DNA of 64,000 bases from Stenotrophomonas sp046736075. Its GTDB lineage: Bacteria > Pseudomonadota > Gammaproteobacteria > Xanthomonadales > Xanthomonadaceae. The notes below the pieces were generated by a model, which saw nothing but the letters and a program-made list of their open reading frames with translations, had not been told where the DNA came from and made no database searches. Positions 54,464-63,059 of this stretch are shown one piece after another. The number at the start of each line of letters is the position of its first letter. The first letter of the stretch is position 1. The DNA lies in NCBI RefSeq assembly GCF_046736075.1, contig NZ_CP177163.1, positions 434,001 through 498,000 of the forward strand, in the 5' to 3' direction. The position numbers and the translations under genes are program-made.

Positions 54464-55525
54464 TCACGTCCCCTCCGTGGTCGTTCCAATGGCCGCGCCG
54501 CGCTGCGCCTGGGCCATGCCTGTCAACACCCTGCGCTCCCCCTGGAAGGGTTCGCGGCCATGCACGACGAGCATGTTGTCCAGCCAGATGACATCGCCGG
54601 CCTGCCAGTCGAATCGGGTCATCTCGCGTTGATAGATGCCGCGCAGGCACGTGAGGTGGTCCGGGTCGATATCCCCGCCGTCGCCGTGGAAGGTATTGGT
54701 GGGCATGTCGTGCGCCGGGAAGGTGCGCATCAGCTCCTCGCCGATGCTGGGCGGCAGCGTGCTGACGTTGAAAAAGGTGGCGTGGTTGAACCAGAGTCTC
54801 TCGCCGGTCTGCGGATGCGCCACCATCGCATTGCCGACCTGGCGCGTCATCAGCCGGTCGCCGGCCTTCCACACGGTCTCGATGCCAACACCGGCACAGT
54901 AGCGCTCGACCTCGGCGCGGTCATCGGTCTGGAACACGGTCGGCCACGGCAATCCGAATCCGTCACCATAGTTGCGCACGTAGAGGATCTGCCGCCGCTC
55001 GAACGTCTCCACGATGTGCTCCGGAATGGCCGCGGTGATCCGGCGCGTCGCTCCAAACGGCGTGGCACCGCCGGTGGACGACGGAATGGCGCAATGGAAG
55101 TAGAGGTGCAGCGGATAGACCGGCGAGTAGGAATGCTCGTTGTGCGGGAAGATCCACTGGTCGCTGGGATAGTCGGTGGACGTGTAGATGTTGCCGGCCA
55201 CCGTCGTCCGCGGCGAGGCGCGGAACCGGTACTCCAGCGACGCGCCCGAACCGGCGACGATGCACTGCTCGAACGCGGCACTGCTGCCGACCGCGAAACC
55301 ACGGAACAGCAGCGCCCCATGTTCGAGCAGCAGCGCGGCGAGTTCCTCCCGATTGGCCTGTATCCACTCGCCGAGGACCTGCCCAGGCGACTGCGCAGTG
55401 AACACCAGCGGCAGGCCCGCCTGCGCGTGCATCACCGAACGCGCGACGCGTCCGGCGCCCGACACGCTCATCGCGCGTCGGCGCGTGCCACGCAGCCCGG
55501 TGGCCGCGTCCTGTTCCATCGTCAT
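54464..55525 (-). CDS. SyrP/TauD-type Fe(II)/2-oxoglutarate dioxygenase, candidate amino-acid beta-hydroxylase
   Basis: 353-residue non-haem iron dioxygenase of the TauD/TfdA superfamily. The facial triad is visible: FPHNEHSY (His128, Glu130; HxE rather than HxD) and the distal MLVVHGREPF (His322), with the 2-oxoglutarate-binding arginines just after (GERRVLTG). The HNE motif matches SyrP-like enzymes that hydroxylate Asp or His while tethered to a carrier protein. It overlaps the PKS stop by four bases (ATGA) and its own stop is one base before the His-type NRPS module, so that module's residue is the likely substrate. AGGAG stands seven bases before the ATG. The first ~35 residues are variable. 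Confidence 0.9.
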   Translation of the reverse strand: MTMEQDAATGLRGTRRRAMSVSGAGRVARSVMHAQAGLPLVFTAQSPGQVLGEWIQANREELAALLLEHGALLFRGFAVGSSAAFEQCIVAGSGASLEYRFRASPRTTVAGNIYTSTDYPSDQWIFPHNEHSYSPVYPLHLYFHCAIPSSTGGATPFGATRRITAAIPEHIVETFERRQILYVRNYGDGFGLPWPTVFQTDDRAEVERYCAGVGIETVWKAGDRLMTRQVGNAMVAHPQTGERLWFNHATFFNVSTLPPSIGEELMRTFPAHDMPTNTFHGDGGDIDPDHLTCLRGIYQREMTRFDWQAGDVIWLDNMLVVHGREPFQGERRVLTGMAQAQRGAAIGTTTEGT

Positions 55526-58500
55526 GCCTCACTCCTGTCAGCCTGCGCGGCAACCTTGCCGCTGATTGGTCGTCGCTTGACCACGCCGATCCTGCCGGCG
55601 GCCAGCCGTTCATCCTGCTGCCTGCGCGCCTGGTCGCCGGTACGCAGCTCGGCCAGCAGCGCATCCACCGGCAGGTCGGTCTGCTCCACCAGCCGCCGCA
55701 GCAGCAGGCACAGCTTGTCCAGCCAGCGCTCACCTGCATCGGCATCGAACAGAAGCCGGTTGTATTCGATGCGCAGCCCCGCCCCGGCGTCGTTGCTCCA
55801 ACCGGTTACGACCATGTCCAGTTCGGCCGATTCACGCACATGCGGCCATGCGAGCACCTGCACGCCGGGCAGCTGCAGCGGCGGGACGGGCGCGTTCTGG
55901 AGCACCAGCTTGTGCTGGAACAACGGTGCAAAACGGCGGTCGCGGGGTAGTGCCAGCGCAGCCACGACCTGGTCGAAGGGCACATCCTGGTTCGAATGGC
56001 CTTCGATCGCCAGCGCCTGCACGCGCGACAGGTACGCGTCCACACCCTCGCCTGCCTGCAGGCGCACCCGCAGCGCGAGCAGGTTGACGAAGAAGCCGAT
56101 CATGCCTTCCATCTCGGGACGGGTGCGGTTGGCGACATCGGTGCCGACCACGATGTCGCCGGCGCCGCTTTCCTGCGCCAGCAGCAGCGCATAGGCCGCC
56201 AGGTACAGCGAGAAGCGCGTGGTCCGGCGCCGGCGCAGGAACCCGGCGATGGCCGATTCCAGCGCTGCATCGAGCTGCAGCGTCACCACCCTGCCCTCGA
56301 AACTGCGCTCAGCGCTCCTGCGTGCGGGATCGGCAATGCTGGCGTGCGTGTCCGCCCCTGCCAGTGCCTGCGTCCAGTACGCCAGCTGCCCACCGGCCAT
56401 CGCCTGCCACTGCGGCGACTGCTGCCAGGCGGCCACATCGATCGCATCCGGGGACCGGGCAGCGGGGACAGGGCCCGCGATCGCGCCGATGCGGTGCAGG
56501 TAGTGCGCCTGCAGATCGCCGATCAGCACGCCCATCGACCAGCTGTCGCCAACGATATGGTGCAGAGCCACCGCCAGGACCAGATCATCCTCACCCAGGG
56601 CAACCAGCAGGACGCGGATCAGTCCGCCCTGTGCCAGATCGAACGGCCGGGCGGCAAAGCTGCCTAGGATCTGATCGACATGCTCGGCCTGCAGTGGCCC
56701 TTGCGCGACCTCGATCCGCTCGATGTCGACCGTGGCTGCCGGCAGCACCCGCTGCCAGGGACGACCGTCTTCGTCGAAGAACGCCGTCCGCAGCGGCGCA
56801 TGGTTGGCGACCAGCGCCTCGAACGCGGCGCACAGTGCGGCCTGATCGACGGGCCCGCTCAGGCGCGCGGTCGTCAGGATGGTGTTGGCGCCCGCCCCGC
56901 CCTCATGGCGTTCGAAGAACCACATCCGCTGCTGGGCGGCGGACAGGGGGACCTTGCGGGCGCGTTGTGCGTCGTCCAGCGCCGACAGGTCGGGCAGCGG
57001 GGTGGCGACAGGCGCCGGCGACGCCTGTCGTACCCGCTCCACCACCTCGCCGAGCGTGGCTGCGGACAGGAACTGGTCCAGCGTGATGCGGCTGCCCGTG
57101 GCGGCGCGAAGATGCGCGATCAGCTGGGTCGCCACCAGGGAATCGCCGCCGAGATCAAAGAAGTTGTCCTCCGGCCCGACATGCGACCGACCCAGGCGCT
57201 CGGCGCAGAGCGTCAGCAACAACGACGGCAGTGCGTCGGCGGACAGCGGCGCTGCCTCGCGTCGCTCCTGCGCGACGGCCTCCGCAGACAGTGCAGGCGC
57301 CTGCGGCCGCGGGGTGATGCCGGCGCGGTCCACCCAGTGGCGGCGGCGTTGGTAGGGGTACGTAGGCAGCGGAACTCGGCGGCGTTGGCCGGCGGGCGGC
57401 AGGCTCCAGACCACGCCGGCACCGTGACACCAGAGCTGCGCGTGGGCGCGCGCCATCGCCACGGCTTCCTCGCCCGCCGCAGCCGGATGCCCCAGGCTGG
57501 ACAGCGCGACCGCCGCGTACGCGCCACCGGCCACCGTGTGCCGGGCGAGCGACGTCAGGCCCTGGCCCGGACCGACTTCGAGCAGCAGATCGCTGCCGCT
57601 GGCCAGCAGTGTCTGCACGGCGCGGTCGAAACGAACCGGGCTGCGCAGGTGGTCCACCCAGTAGTCGGACCGGGCGCAGCGCTCGGCATCGACCCAGTCG
57701 CCGGTAATGTTGGAGACGAACCGACGCACTGCCGGGCGCATCCGCACGGTGTCCAGCACGGCACGGAATCCGGGCACCGCGCCCTCAACCAACGGCGAAT
57801 GGAACCCGTGCGAGGTCATCAGGCGACGACGCGCGATGGGTGGCGCAAGCTGCGCCTCCAGCGCGTCGATGGCCGCCGTGGTACCGGCCACCACGCAATG
57901 CCCTGGTGCGTTGTAGGCCGCAATCGTCACGCCCTCCGGCAGCAGCGGCGCAAGCGCATCGGCGGGAACCGCGACGCTGAGCATGGCGCCCTGCGGGGTT
58001 GCCTGCATCATGCGGCCGCGCGCCACAACCAGCTTCAACGCGTCGGCCAGGTCGAAAACGCCGGCCAGCGTGGCAGCGACATACTCGCCCAGGCTGTGCC
58101 CCAGCATCGCATCGGCATCCAGGCCCCGGGCCTGCCACGCCTTGGCGAGCGCATAGCTGACCAGGAAGATCGCCGGCTGCGCCAGCTCGGTCTGGCGCAG
58201 ACGCTCGGCCGCCGCCTCATCGCCCGGCTGCAGCAACAGCGCGCGCAGGTCGTGCGGCAGCATCCCCTGCAGCAACCGTTCGCCAGCATCGAAAGCGTCA
58301 CGGAAGGCGGGGTCGGCGGCATGCATCGCCGCGGCCATGCCCGGATACTGGCTGCCCTGCCCGGGGAACAGCATGGCCACCCGAGCGGCAGGCTGCGCGG
58401 CGCGCGTGCCGCCATCCGGTCGCTGCAGGGCCTGGACGGCTTCCTCGATCGTGCGAGCGACAACCGCGCGCCGCAGCGGCAGCACGCGGCGACCCTGCTG

Positions 58501-59952
58501 CAGGGTATGGGCGACGTCGCCCAGCGCCAGGCCGGGGTGCGTCTGGAGATGGCTTGCCAGCGCGGCACTCGATCGCTCCAGCGCCACCGCATCCAGTGCC
58601 GACAGTGCCAGCACGTGAACGCCGCCATCGCATCCCGGTACGCGGCGCGGCGCTTCTTCCAGCACGGCATGGACGTTGGTACCGCCGATGCCGAACGAAC
58701 TGATGCCGGCACGACGCGGCCGCGAGCGGTTCGGCCAGGAAGTCCCGTTGGCTGCAATCCTGAACCGCGATCCGGTCAACTGCAGCGCCGGGTTCGGCGT
58801 GACGAAACCCACCTGCGGCGGAATCAGGCCGTGCGCGAGCGACAGCGTGGCCTTGATCAGTCCAGCGACGCCGGAGGCGGCATTCAGATGCCCGATGTTG
58901 GCCTTCAGCGAGCCGAGGTGGCACGGCTGCGCTCCACCCGCGCCATAGGTCGCATGCAGTGCATCCAGTTCGATCGGATCACCCAGCCGGGTGCCGGTGC
59001 CATGCGCTTCGATGTAGTCCACCTCGGCCGGATCAACCTCCGACACCAGCAGCGCCTCGCGGATGACCCGCGCCTGGCCTTCCGGACTCGGTGCGGTGAA
59101 GCCGATCTTGCCGCGACCGTCATTGTTCATTGCCGACCCACGGATCACCGCGTGGATGTGGTCGCCATCGGCGATCGCGTCCTCCAGGCGTTTGAGCACC
59201 ACCATGCCGACACCACTGCCGGGGAGCGTTCCTGCCGCAGCGGCGTCGAAGGGACGGCAATGCCCGTCCGGCGAGAGGATGCCGCCCTCGTTGTACGCGT
59301 ACCCACTGGTCTGCGTCGCCAGAATGGACGCAGCCCCCGCCAGGGCGATGTCGGTCTCGTACTGAAGCAGGCTGCGGCACGCAAGGTGGACCGCCGCCAG
59401 CGACGAGGAGCAGCCGCAGTTGACGTTGAGACTGGGGCCGCGCAGCCCGAGGGTGTAGGAGACGAAGGTGGGCGCGAAATCTTTTTCGTTGTGCAGGTAG
59501 AGGGGGTGAACGCCGACCATCCGCACGATGTCCGGCGAGGCCAGCAGATGCTGGTACAGATACCCGCTGGTACCCACACTGGCGTAGATGGCGATCAACC
59601 CGGGATAGGTGCCCGCCACGTAGCCGGCGTCCTGCAGCGCTGTTTCCGAGCACTCCAGCAGCGCTTTGTGCTGCGGATCCTTGAGCTGGGCATCGCCCGG
59701 GGTAATACCGAAATAGGCATCGTCGAAGTCCTCGACGCCGTCCATCACCGCCGCGCGACGGACATAACCGGGTTGCGCCGCCGTGGCCGCATCCACGCCG
59801 GCAGCCTCAAGCGCAGCAGTGTCCAGATCGGTGATGCACTCCCGGCCATCCCGGATCGCCGCCCAGAAGGTGTCGATATCGGGCGAGGCCGGGAACCGTC
59901 CGGCCATCCCGATGATGGCCACCGCCTGCGCGGGAACAGAAGGTTCAGACAT
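55522..59952 (-). CDS. Type I PKS/NRPS hybrid: KS-AT(malonyl)-ACP-C
   Basis: 1476 residues. Ketosynthase 8-435 with Cys181 (VNCGCSSSL instead of the usual VDTACSSSL), His317 (EAHGTGT) and His355 (ANIGHLNAAS). Acyltransferase about 525-820: GHSLGEYVAA with Ser620, and SHGFHSP, the xxFH type found in malonyl-specific ATs. Carrier domain with FFDLGGDSL, Ser938. Condensation domain about 1000-1430 with HHIVGDS (HHxxxDG with Gly to Ser). There is no KR, DH, ER or methyltransferase, so the extension should leave a beta-keto group. The last ~45 residues are basic and may dock the next protein. The ATG at 59952 gives the standard KS start (MSEPS...VAIIGMAGRFP) and overlaps the upstream NRPS by eight bases. 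Confidence 0.93.
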   Translation of the reverse strand: MSEPSVPAQAVAIIGMAGRFPASPDIDTFWAAIRDGRECITDLDTAALEAAGVDAATAAQPGYVRRAAVMDGVEDFDDAYFGITPGDAQLKDPQHKALLECSETALQDAGYVAGTYPGLIAIYASVGTSGYLYQHLLASPDIVRMVGVHPLYLHNEKDFAPTFVSYTLGLRGPSLNVNCGCSSSLAAVHLACRSLLQYETDIALAGAASILATQTSGYAYNEGGILSPDGHCRPFDAAAAGTLPGSGVGMVVLKRLEDAIADGDHIHAVIRGSAMNNDGRGKIGFTAPSPEGQARVIREALLVSEVDPAEVDYIEAHGTGTRLGDPIELDALHATYGAGGAQPCHLGSLKANIGHLNAASGVAGLIKATLSLAHGLIPPQVGFVTPNPALQLTGSRFRIAANGTSWPNRSRPRRAGISSFGIGGTNVHAVLEEAPRRVPGCDGGVHVLALSALDAVALERSSAALASHLQTHPGLALGDVAHTLQQGRRVLPLRRAVVARTIEEAVQALQRPDGGTRAAQPAARVAMLFPGQGSQYPGMAAAMHAADPAFRDAFDAGERLLQGMLPHDLRALLLQPGDEAAAERLRQTELAQPAIFLVSYALAKAWQARGLDADAMLGHSLGEYVAATLAGVFDLADALKLVVARGRMMQATPQGAMLSVAVPADALAPLLPEGVTIAAYNAPGHCVVAGTTAAIDALEAQLAPPIARRRLMTSHGFHSPLVEGAVPGFRAVLDTVRMRPAVRRFVSNITGDWVDAERCARSDYWVDHLRSPVRFDRAVQTLLASGSDLLLEVGPGQGLTSLARHTVAGGAYAAVALSSLGHPAAAGEEAVAMARAHAQLWCHGAGVVWSLPPAGQRRRVPLPTYPYQRRRHWVDRAGITPRPQAPALSAEAVAQERREAAPLSADALPSLLLTLCAERLGRSHVGPEDNFFDLGGDSLVATQLIAHLRAATGSRITLDQFLSAATLGEVVERVRQASPAPVATPLPDLSALDDAQRARKVPLSAAQQRMWFFERHEGGAGANTILTTARLSGPVDQAALCAAFEALVANHAPLRTAFFDEDGRPWQRVLPAATVDIERIEVAQGPLQAEHVDQILGSFAARPFDLAQGGLIRVLLVALGEDDLVLAVALHHIVGDSWSMGVLIGDLQAHYLHRIGAIAGPVPAARSPDAIDVAAWQQSPQWQAMAGGQLAYWTQALAGADTHASIADPARRSAERSFEGRVVTLQLDAALESAIAGFLRRRRTTRFSLYLAAYALLLAQESGAGDIVVGTDVANRTRPEMEGMIGFFVNLLALRVRLQAGEGVDAYLSRVQALAIEGHSNQDVPFDQVVAALALPRDRRFAPLFQHKLVLQNAPVPPLQLPGVQVLAWPHVRESAELDMVVTGWSNDAGAGLRIEYNRLLFDADAGERWLDKLCLLLRRLVEQTDLPVDALLAELRTGDQARRQQDERLAAGRIGVVKRRPISGKVAAQADRSEA

Positions 59953-62900
59953 CGGTACGTGCCTCGCGTTGCCGCTGCAGCGCAGCCCGTGCCTTTTCCG
60001 CACGACGGGCCATATCCTGCTCCGGCGTGCGTGTGCCCTGCTCCGGCGCCGGCGAGGCGTCGTAGAACCGGGCCTGTGCGGCGATGGTGGTCGCCTGGAA
60101 CAGCGTCACGATCGGCATCTCCCTGGCAAATGCGGCGTCCAGCCGGGCCTTCAGCTGCACCAGCAGCAGCGAGTGACCACCACAGTCGAAGAAGTTGTCT
60201 TCCACGCTGACCTCGTCCACCGACAGCAGCGCCATCCAGATCGCGGCAATGTCCTGCTCCAGCGTCGTGCGCGGCGGAATCACGGCGCGGCCGCTGCCCC
60301 GCTGACGGCTGGCAGGCGGGAGCGCGCGCCGGTCCACTTTGCCGTTGGCGGTCACCGGCAACTGCTGCATCCACACCAGCGCCGACGGCACCATGTGGCC
60401 AGGCAGGCAGTCGTGCAGCTGCGCGAGCAGCGCCGCGTCACTCGGACGCACCGCACCGGCAGGCACCAGGTAGGCCGCCAGCCAGGCGTCGGCGCCCGCG
60501 TCCTGGGCGACCACCACGGCGCCGGCGACGCCCGGCAGGCGGGCGAGCACCGACGCCACCTCGCCCGGCTCGACGCGATGGCCGCGGATCTTGACCTGGT
60601 CGTCGGCGCGGCCCAGCAGCTGCACCGCGCCGTTCGGCCAATAGCGGGCACGGTCGCCGGAACGGTACATCCGCGTGCCAGGCGCCCCCTCGCCGGACAC
60701 CGGCTCGGGCAGGAAGCGTTCGGCAGTCAGGTCGGGGCGGGACAGATAGCCCTGCGCGACGCCTGCACCAGCGATGTACAGCTCGCCGATTCCGCCCACC
60801 GGACAGGGCTGCAGTTGTGCATCGAGCACGTGCAGCCGCAGGCTTCCCAACGCACGACCGATGGGGAGGCCGGCATGGTGGGGTGCGCCTTCCGCCTCAT
60901 GGGTCGCCACACCGATGGTGGTCTCGGTCGGGCCGTAGTGGTTGAGTACCCGCAGGTCGGGCCGGCGCTCGCGCAATCGCGCCAGCAGTGCCGGTGCAGC
61001 CGGTTCGCCGCCCAGCACCAGGCACTGACGCGGCAGCACGGCATCGCCGCCCGGCACGTCCAGCAGCGCCGCAAGGTGGGACGGAACGATCTTCAGGCAG
61101 TCCACCGGATGGTCGGCCAGGTGCCGGCTCAGGCGCGCGGGGTCGAGGATGGTGTCGGCCGGTACGATGTCGAAACAACGGCCGGTAAGCACCGCGCCGT
61201 ACAGCGCCGTGTAGCCGAGGTCGGCGGTCCAGGTGGACAGTGCGCTCAGCGACGCCGACGGCTCCAGCCGCAGACGCTGCTCGATGCCCTGTACGTAATG
61301 GCACAGCGCCTGATGGCTGACTTCAACGCCTTTCGGGCGGCCGGTGGAGCCGGAGGTATAGATCACGTAGGCGATCTGCAGGGGGTCGACCGGCGCCCGC
61401 GACACCTGCAATGCCCCATCGACACGCGCCGGCAGCCGCTCGACATCCAGCATGGCCATGCCGGCGACCCGCGGCCAGCGATCCGCCATGCCCGCATGAA
61501 CCAGCACACGCGGCGATGCTTCGGCAAGGATGTCGGCGAGGCGCTGCGCCGGTGCGTCCGGATCCAGCGGTATGTAGGCGATGCCACAGCGGAGCGCGGC
61601 AAGCATCGCTGCGATGCAGGTCGCATCGCGAGGCAACACCAGCGCGATCCGCTCGCCGCGCCGTGCACACAGATCCAGCAGCGCATCGGCGATGCGGCCA
61701 ACCTGGCGATCCAGTGCGGCGTATTCCAGGACCACCTGCCCAGACCGAACCGCAGGTGCGTGCGGGAACCGTGTCACGCACGCATCGAACAGCGCACCGG
61801 CACTGCCCGGCACTGCGGGCGTGACCACCGGCGCCGGCAGAACGGCGCAGCCGGCCAACGGCGCCTGCAGCAGCGCACTGCGCAGCTGCTCCGCCATGAC
61901 ATCGATATCGCCCGCGGTGAAGCAGCTCTCATCGAACACGAATTCGAGTGTCCATGCGCCCCCATCGACACCGGCGCGCAGCACCAGCTGGCCCGGGCCG
62001 ATGGGCAGGCCGCTGTCGCCGCGTCGCCGTGCGGCGCCGTTTCCGCCGCCTGCGCGCCACTGATAGCCGTGGACGGGCAATGGCAGGGCCGGGTCAACAT
62101 ACTCCTGGTGGCGTCGCGCCTGCGCGAGTGCTTCAGCCATCCGCGCAGGAATGTCGGTGGCTGCCATGTCGCGCGTATCGCAACGCAGCGGGATCGGGCG
62201 GGCAACAGGACCGACCACCGTGGCGAGCTCGGCAAACCGGCGGCCGTCATCGAACAGCGTCAGGTCCAGCGCGGCCGCGCCGCACCAACGCGACACCACC
62301 TCGTGCCAGGCAACCAGGGCCTGCAGTTCCGGCTCGGGCGGCAGCATCGGACCCGCCTCTACCCGGTAGCACCGTCGCGCCGGGGTGGCAGCGGACGAGG
62401 ACGCGTGGCGCGCGAACGGAAGGCGCATCGCGTTCGCGGCGTCAGCGGTTACTGCGGACCAGAAGGCGCGTCCGGACTCGGCCGCCGGACTTTCCAGAAC
62501 CTCGTGCATCCACTCGGCGATATCGATGTACTGCGTGTCGGCCACGAACGGATCGGGCGCCGCCAGCGCCTGCGCCAGCAGCGCCAGCGTGGTGTCATCG
62601 GCGATCCAGGCGGGTGCGCGCAACAGCAGATGCTGCGGGCCTCCCTCCGCGTCCAGCAGCGCCACCGCCAGGTTGGCCTCCCGACTTGCCTTGCCGTCCA
62701 GCCAGGCATCGACCAGTGAGGCGACATCCGCCCCGGTATCCATGCTGCCAACGACCAGGTGGCAGCGCGCCGTCTCGCGGACGTACTGCACCGGTTCACG
62801 GAGACCGTCCACCTGGACCAGTTCGACCCGCAAAATCTCCAGCTCGCTGCCCAGCCGCTGCAGCCGCGACGCAAGTTCGTCACGCGTCAACGGCGCATCG

Positions 62901-63001
62901 AGGGCGAACAGTGCGGCGCTGCAACCCGTTCCCGTGCTGCGTCCCTGCCACGCGTGGCGCTGCAGGGGCGACAGGCGATATCCGACTTCAGTTTCCAGCA
63001 T
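59945..63001 (-). CDS. Single-module NRPS: degenerate C-like (interface) domain-A(Asp)-PCP
   Basis: 1018 residues. Region 1-395 has a condensation-like fold but no HHxxxDG; the corresponding line is LLLRAPAWIADDTTLALLAQ (125-144). A domain about 402-895: YTSGSTGRPKG, then TADLGYT with Asp594 in place of the usual FD, and YRSGDRARYW; PCP with GGHSL, Ser944; a charged C-terminal helix (980-1018, R/E/K/A-rich) likely docks the PKS. Pocket residues read D-L-T-K-V-G-H-I-G-K, the aspartate code of surfactin and bacitracin synthetases. AAGGA precedes the ATG. The gene follows a second SyrP-like hydroxylase by 58 bp, mirroring the His module, so beta-hydroxy-aspartate is the inferred product residue. 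It could be the loading module or follow modules encoded beyond the right edge. Confidence 0.9.
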   Translation of the reverse strand: MLETEVGYRLSPLQRHAWQGRSTGTGCSAALFALDAPLTRDELASRLQRLGSELEILRVELVQVDGLREPVQYVRETARCHLVVGSMDTGADVASLVDAWLDGKASREANLAVALLDAEGGPQHLLLRAPAWIADDTTLALLAQALAAPDPFVADTQYIDIAEWMHEVLESPAAESGRAFWSAVTADAANAMRLPFARHASSSAATPARRCYRVEAGPMLPPEPELQALVAWHEVVSRWCGAAALDLTLFDDGRRFAELATVVGPVARPIPLRCDTRDMAATDIPARMAEALAQARRHQEYVDPALPLPVHGYQWRAGGGNGAARRRGDSGLPIGPGQLVLRAGVDGGAWTLEFVFDESCFTAGDIDVMAEQLRSALLQAPLAGCAVLPAPVVTPAVPGSAGALFDACVTRFPHAPAVRSGQVVLEYAALDRQVGRIADALLDLCARRGERIALVLPRDATCIAAMLAALRCGIAYIPLDPDAPAQRLADILAEASPRVLVHAGMADRWPRVAGMAMLDVERLPARVDGALQVSRAPVDPLQIAYVIYTSGSTGRPKGVEVSHQALCHYVQGIEQRLRLEPSASLSALSTWTADLGYTALYGAVLTGRCFDIVPADTILDPARLSRHLADHPVDCLKIVPSHLAALLDVPGGDAVLPRQCLVLGGEPAAPALLARLRERRPDLRVLNHYGPTETTIGVATHEAEGAPHHAGLPIGRALGSLRLHVLDAQLQPCPVGGIGELYIAGAGVAQGYLSRPDLTAERFLPEPVSGEGAPGTRMYRSGDRARYWPNGAVQLLGRADDQVKIRGHRVEPGEVASVLARLPGVAGAVVVAQDAGADAWLAAYLVPAGAVRPSDAALLAQLHDCLPGHMVPSALVWMQQLPVTANGKVDRRALPPASRQRGSGRAVIPPRTTLEQDIAAIWMALLSVDEVSVEDNFFDCGGHSLLLVQLKARLDAAFAREMPIVTLFQATTIAAQARFYDASPAPEQGTRTPEQDMARRAEKARAALQRQREARTDV

Positions 63002-63059
63002 GGTTTTCCTTCATCCCTTGAAGTCCAACTGCGTTCCTGGCTACCAGTGCTGCAACGGC

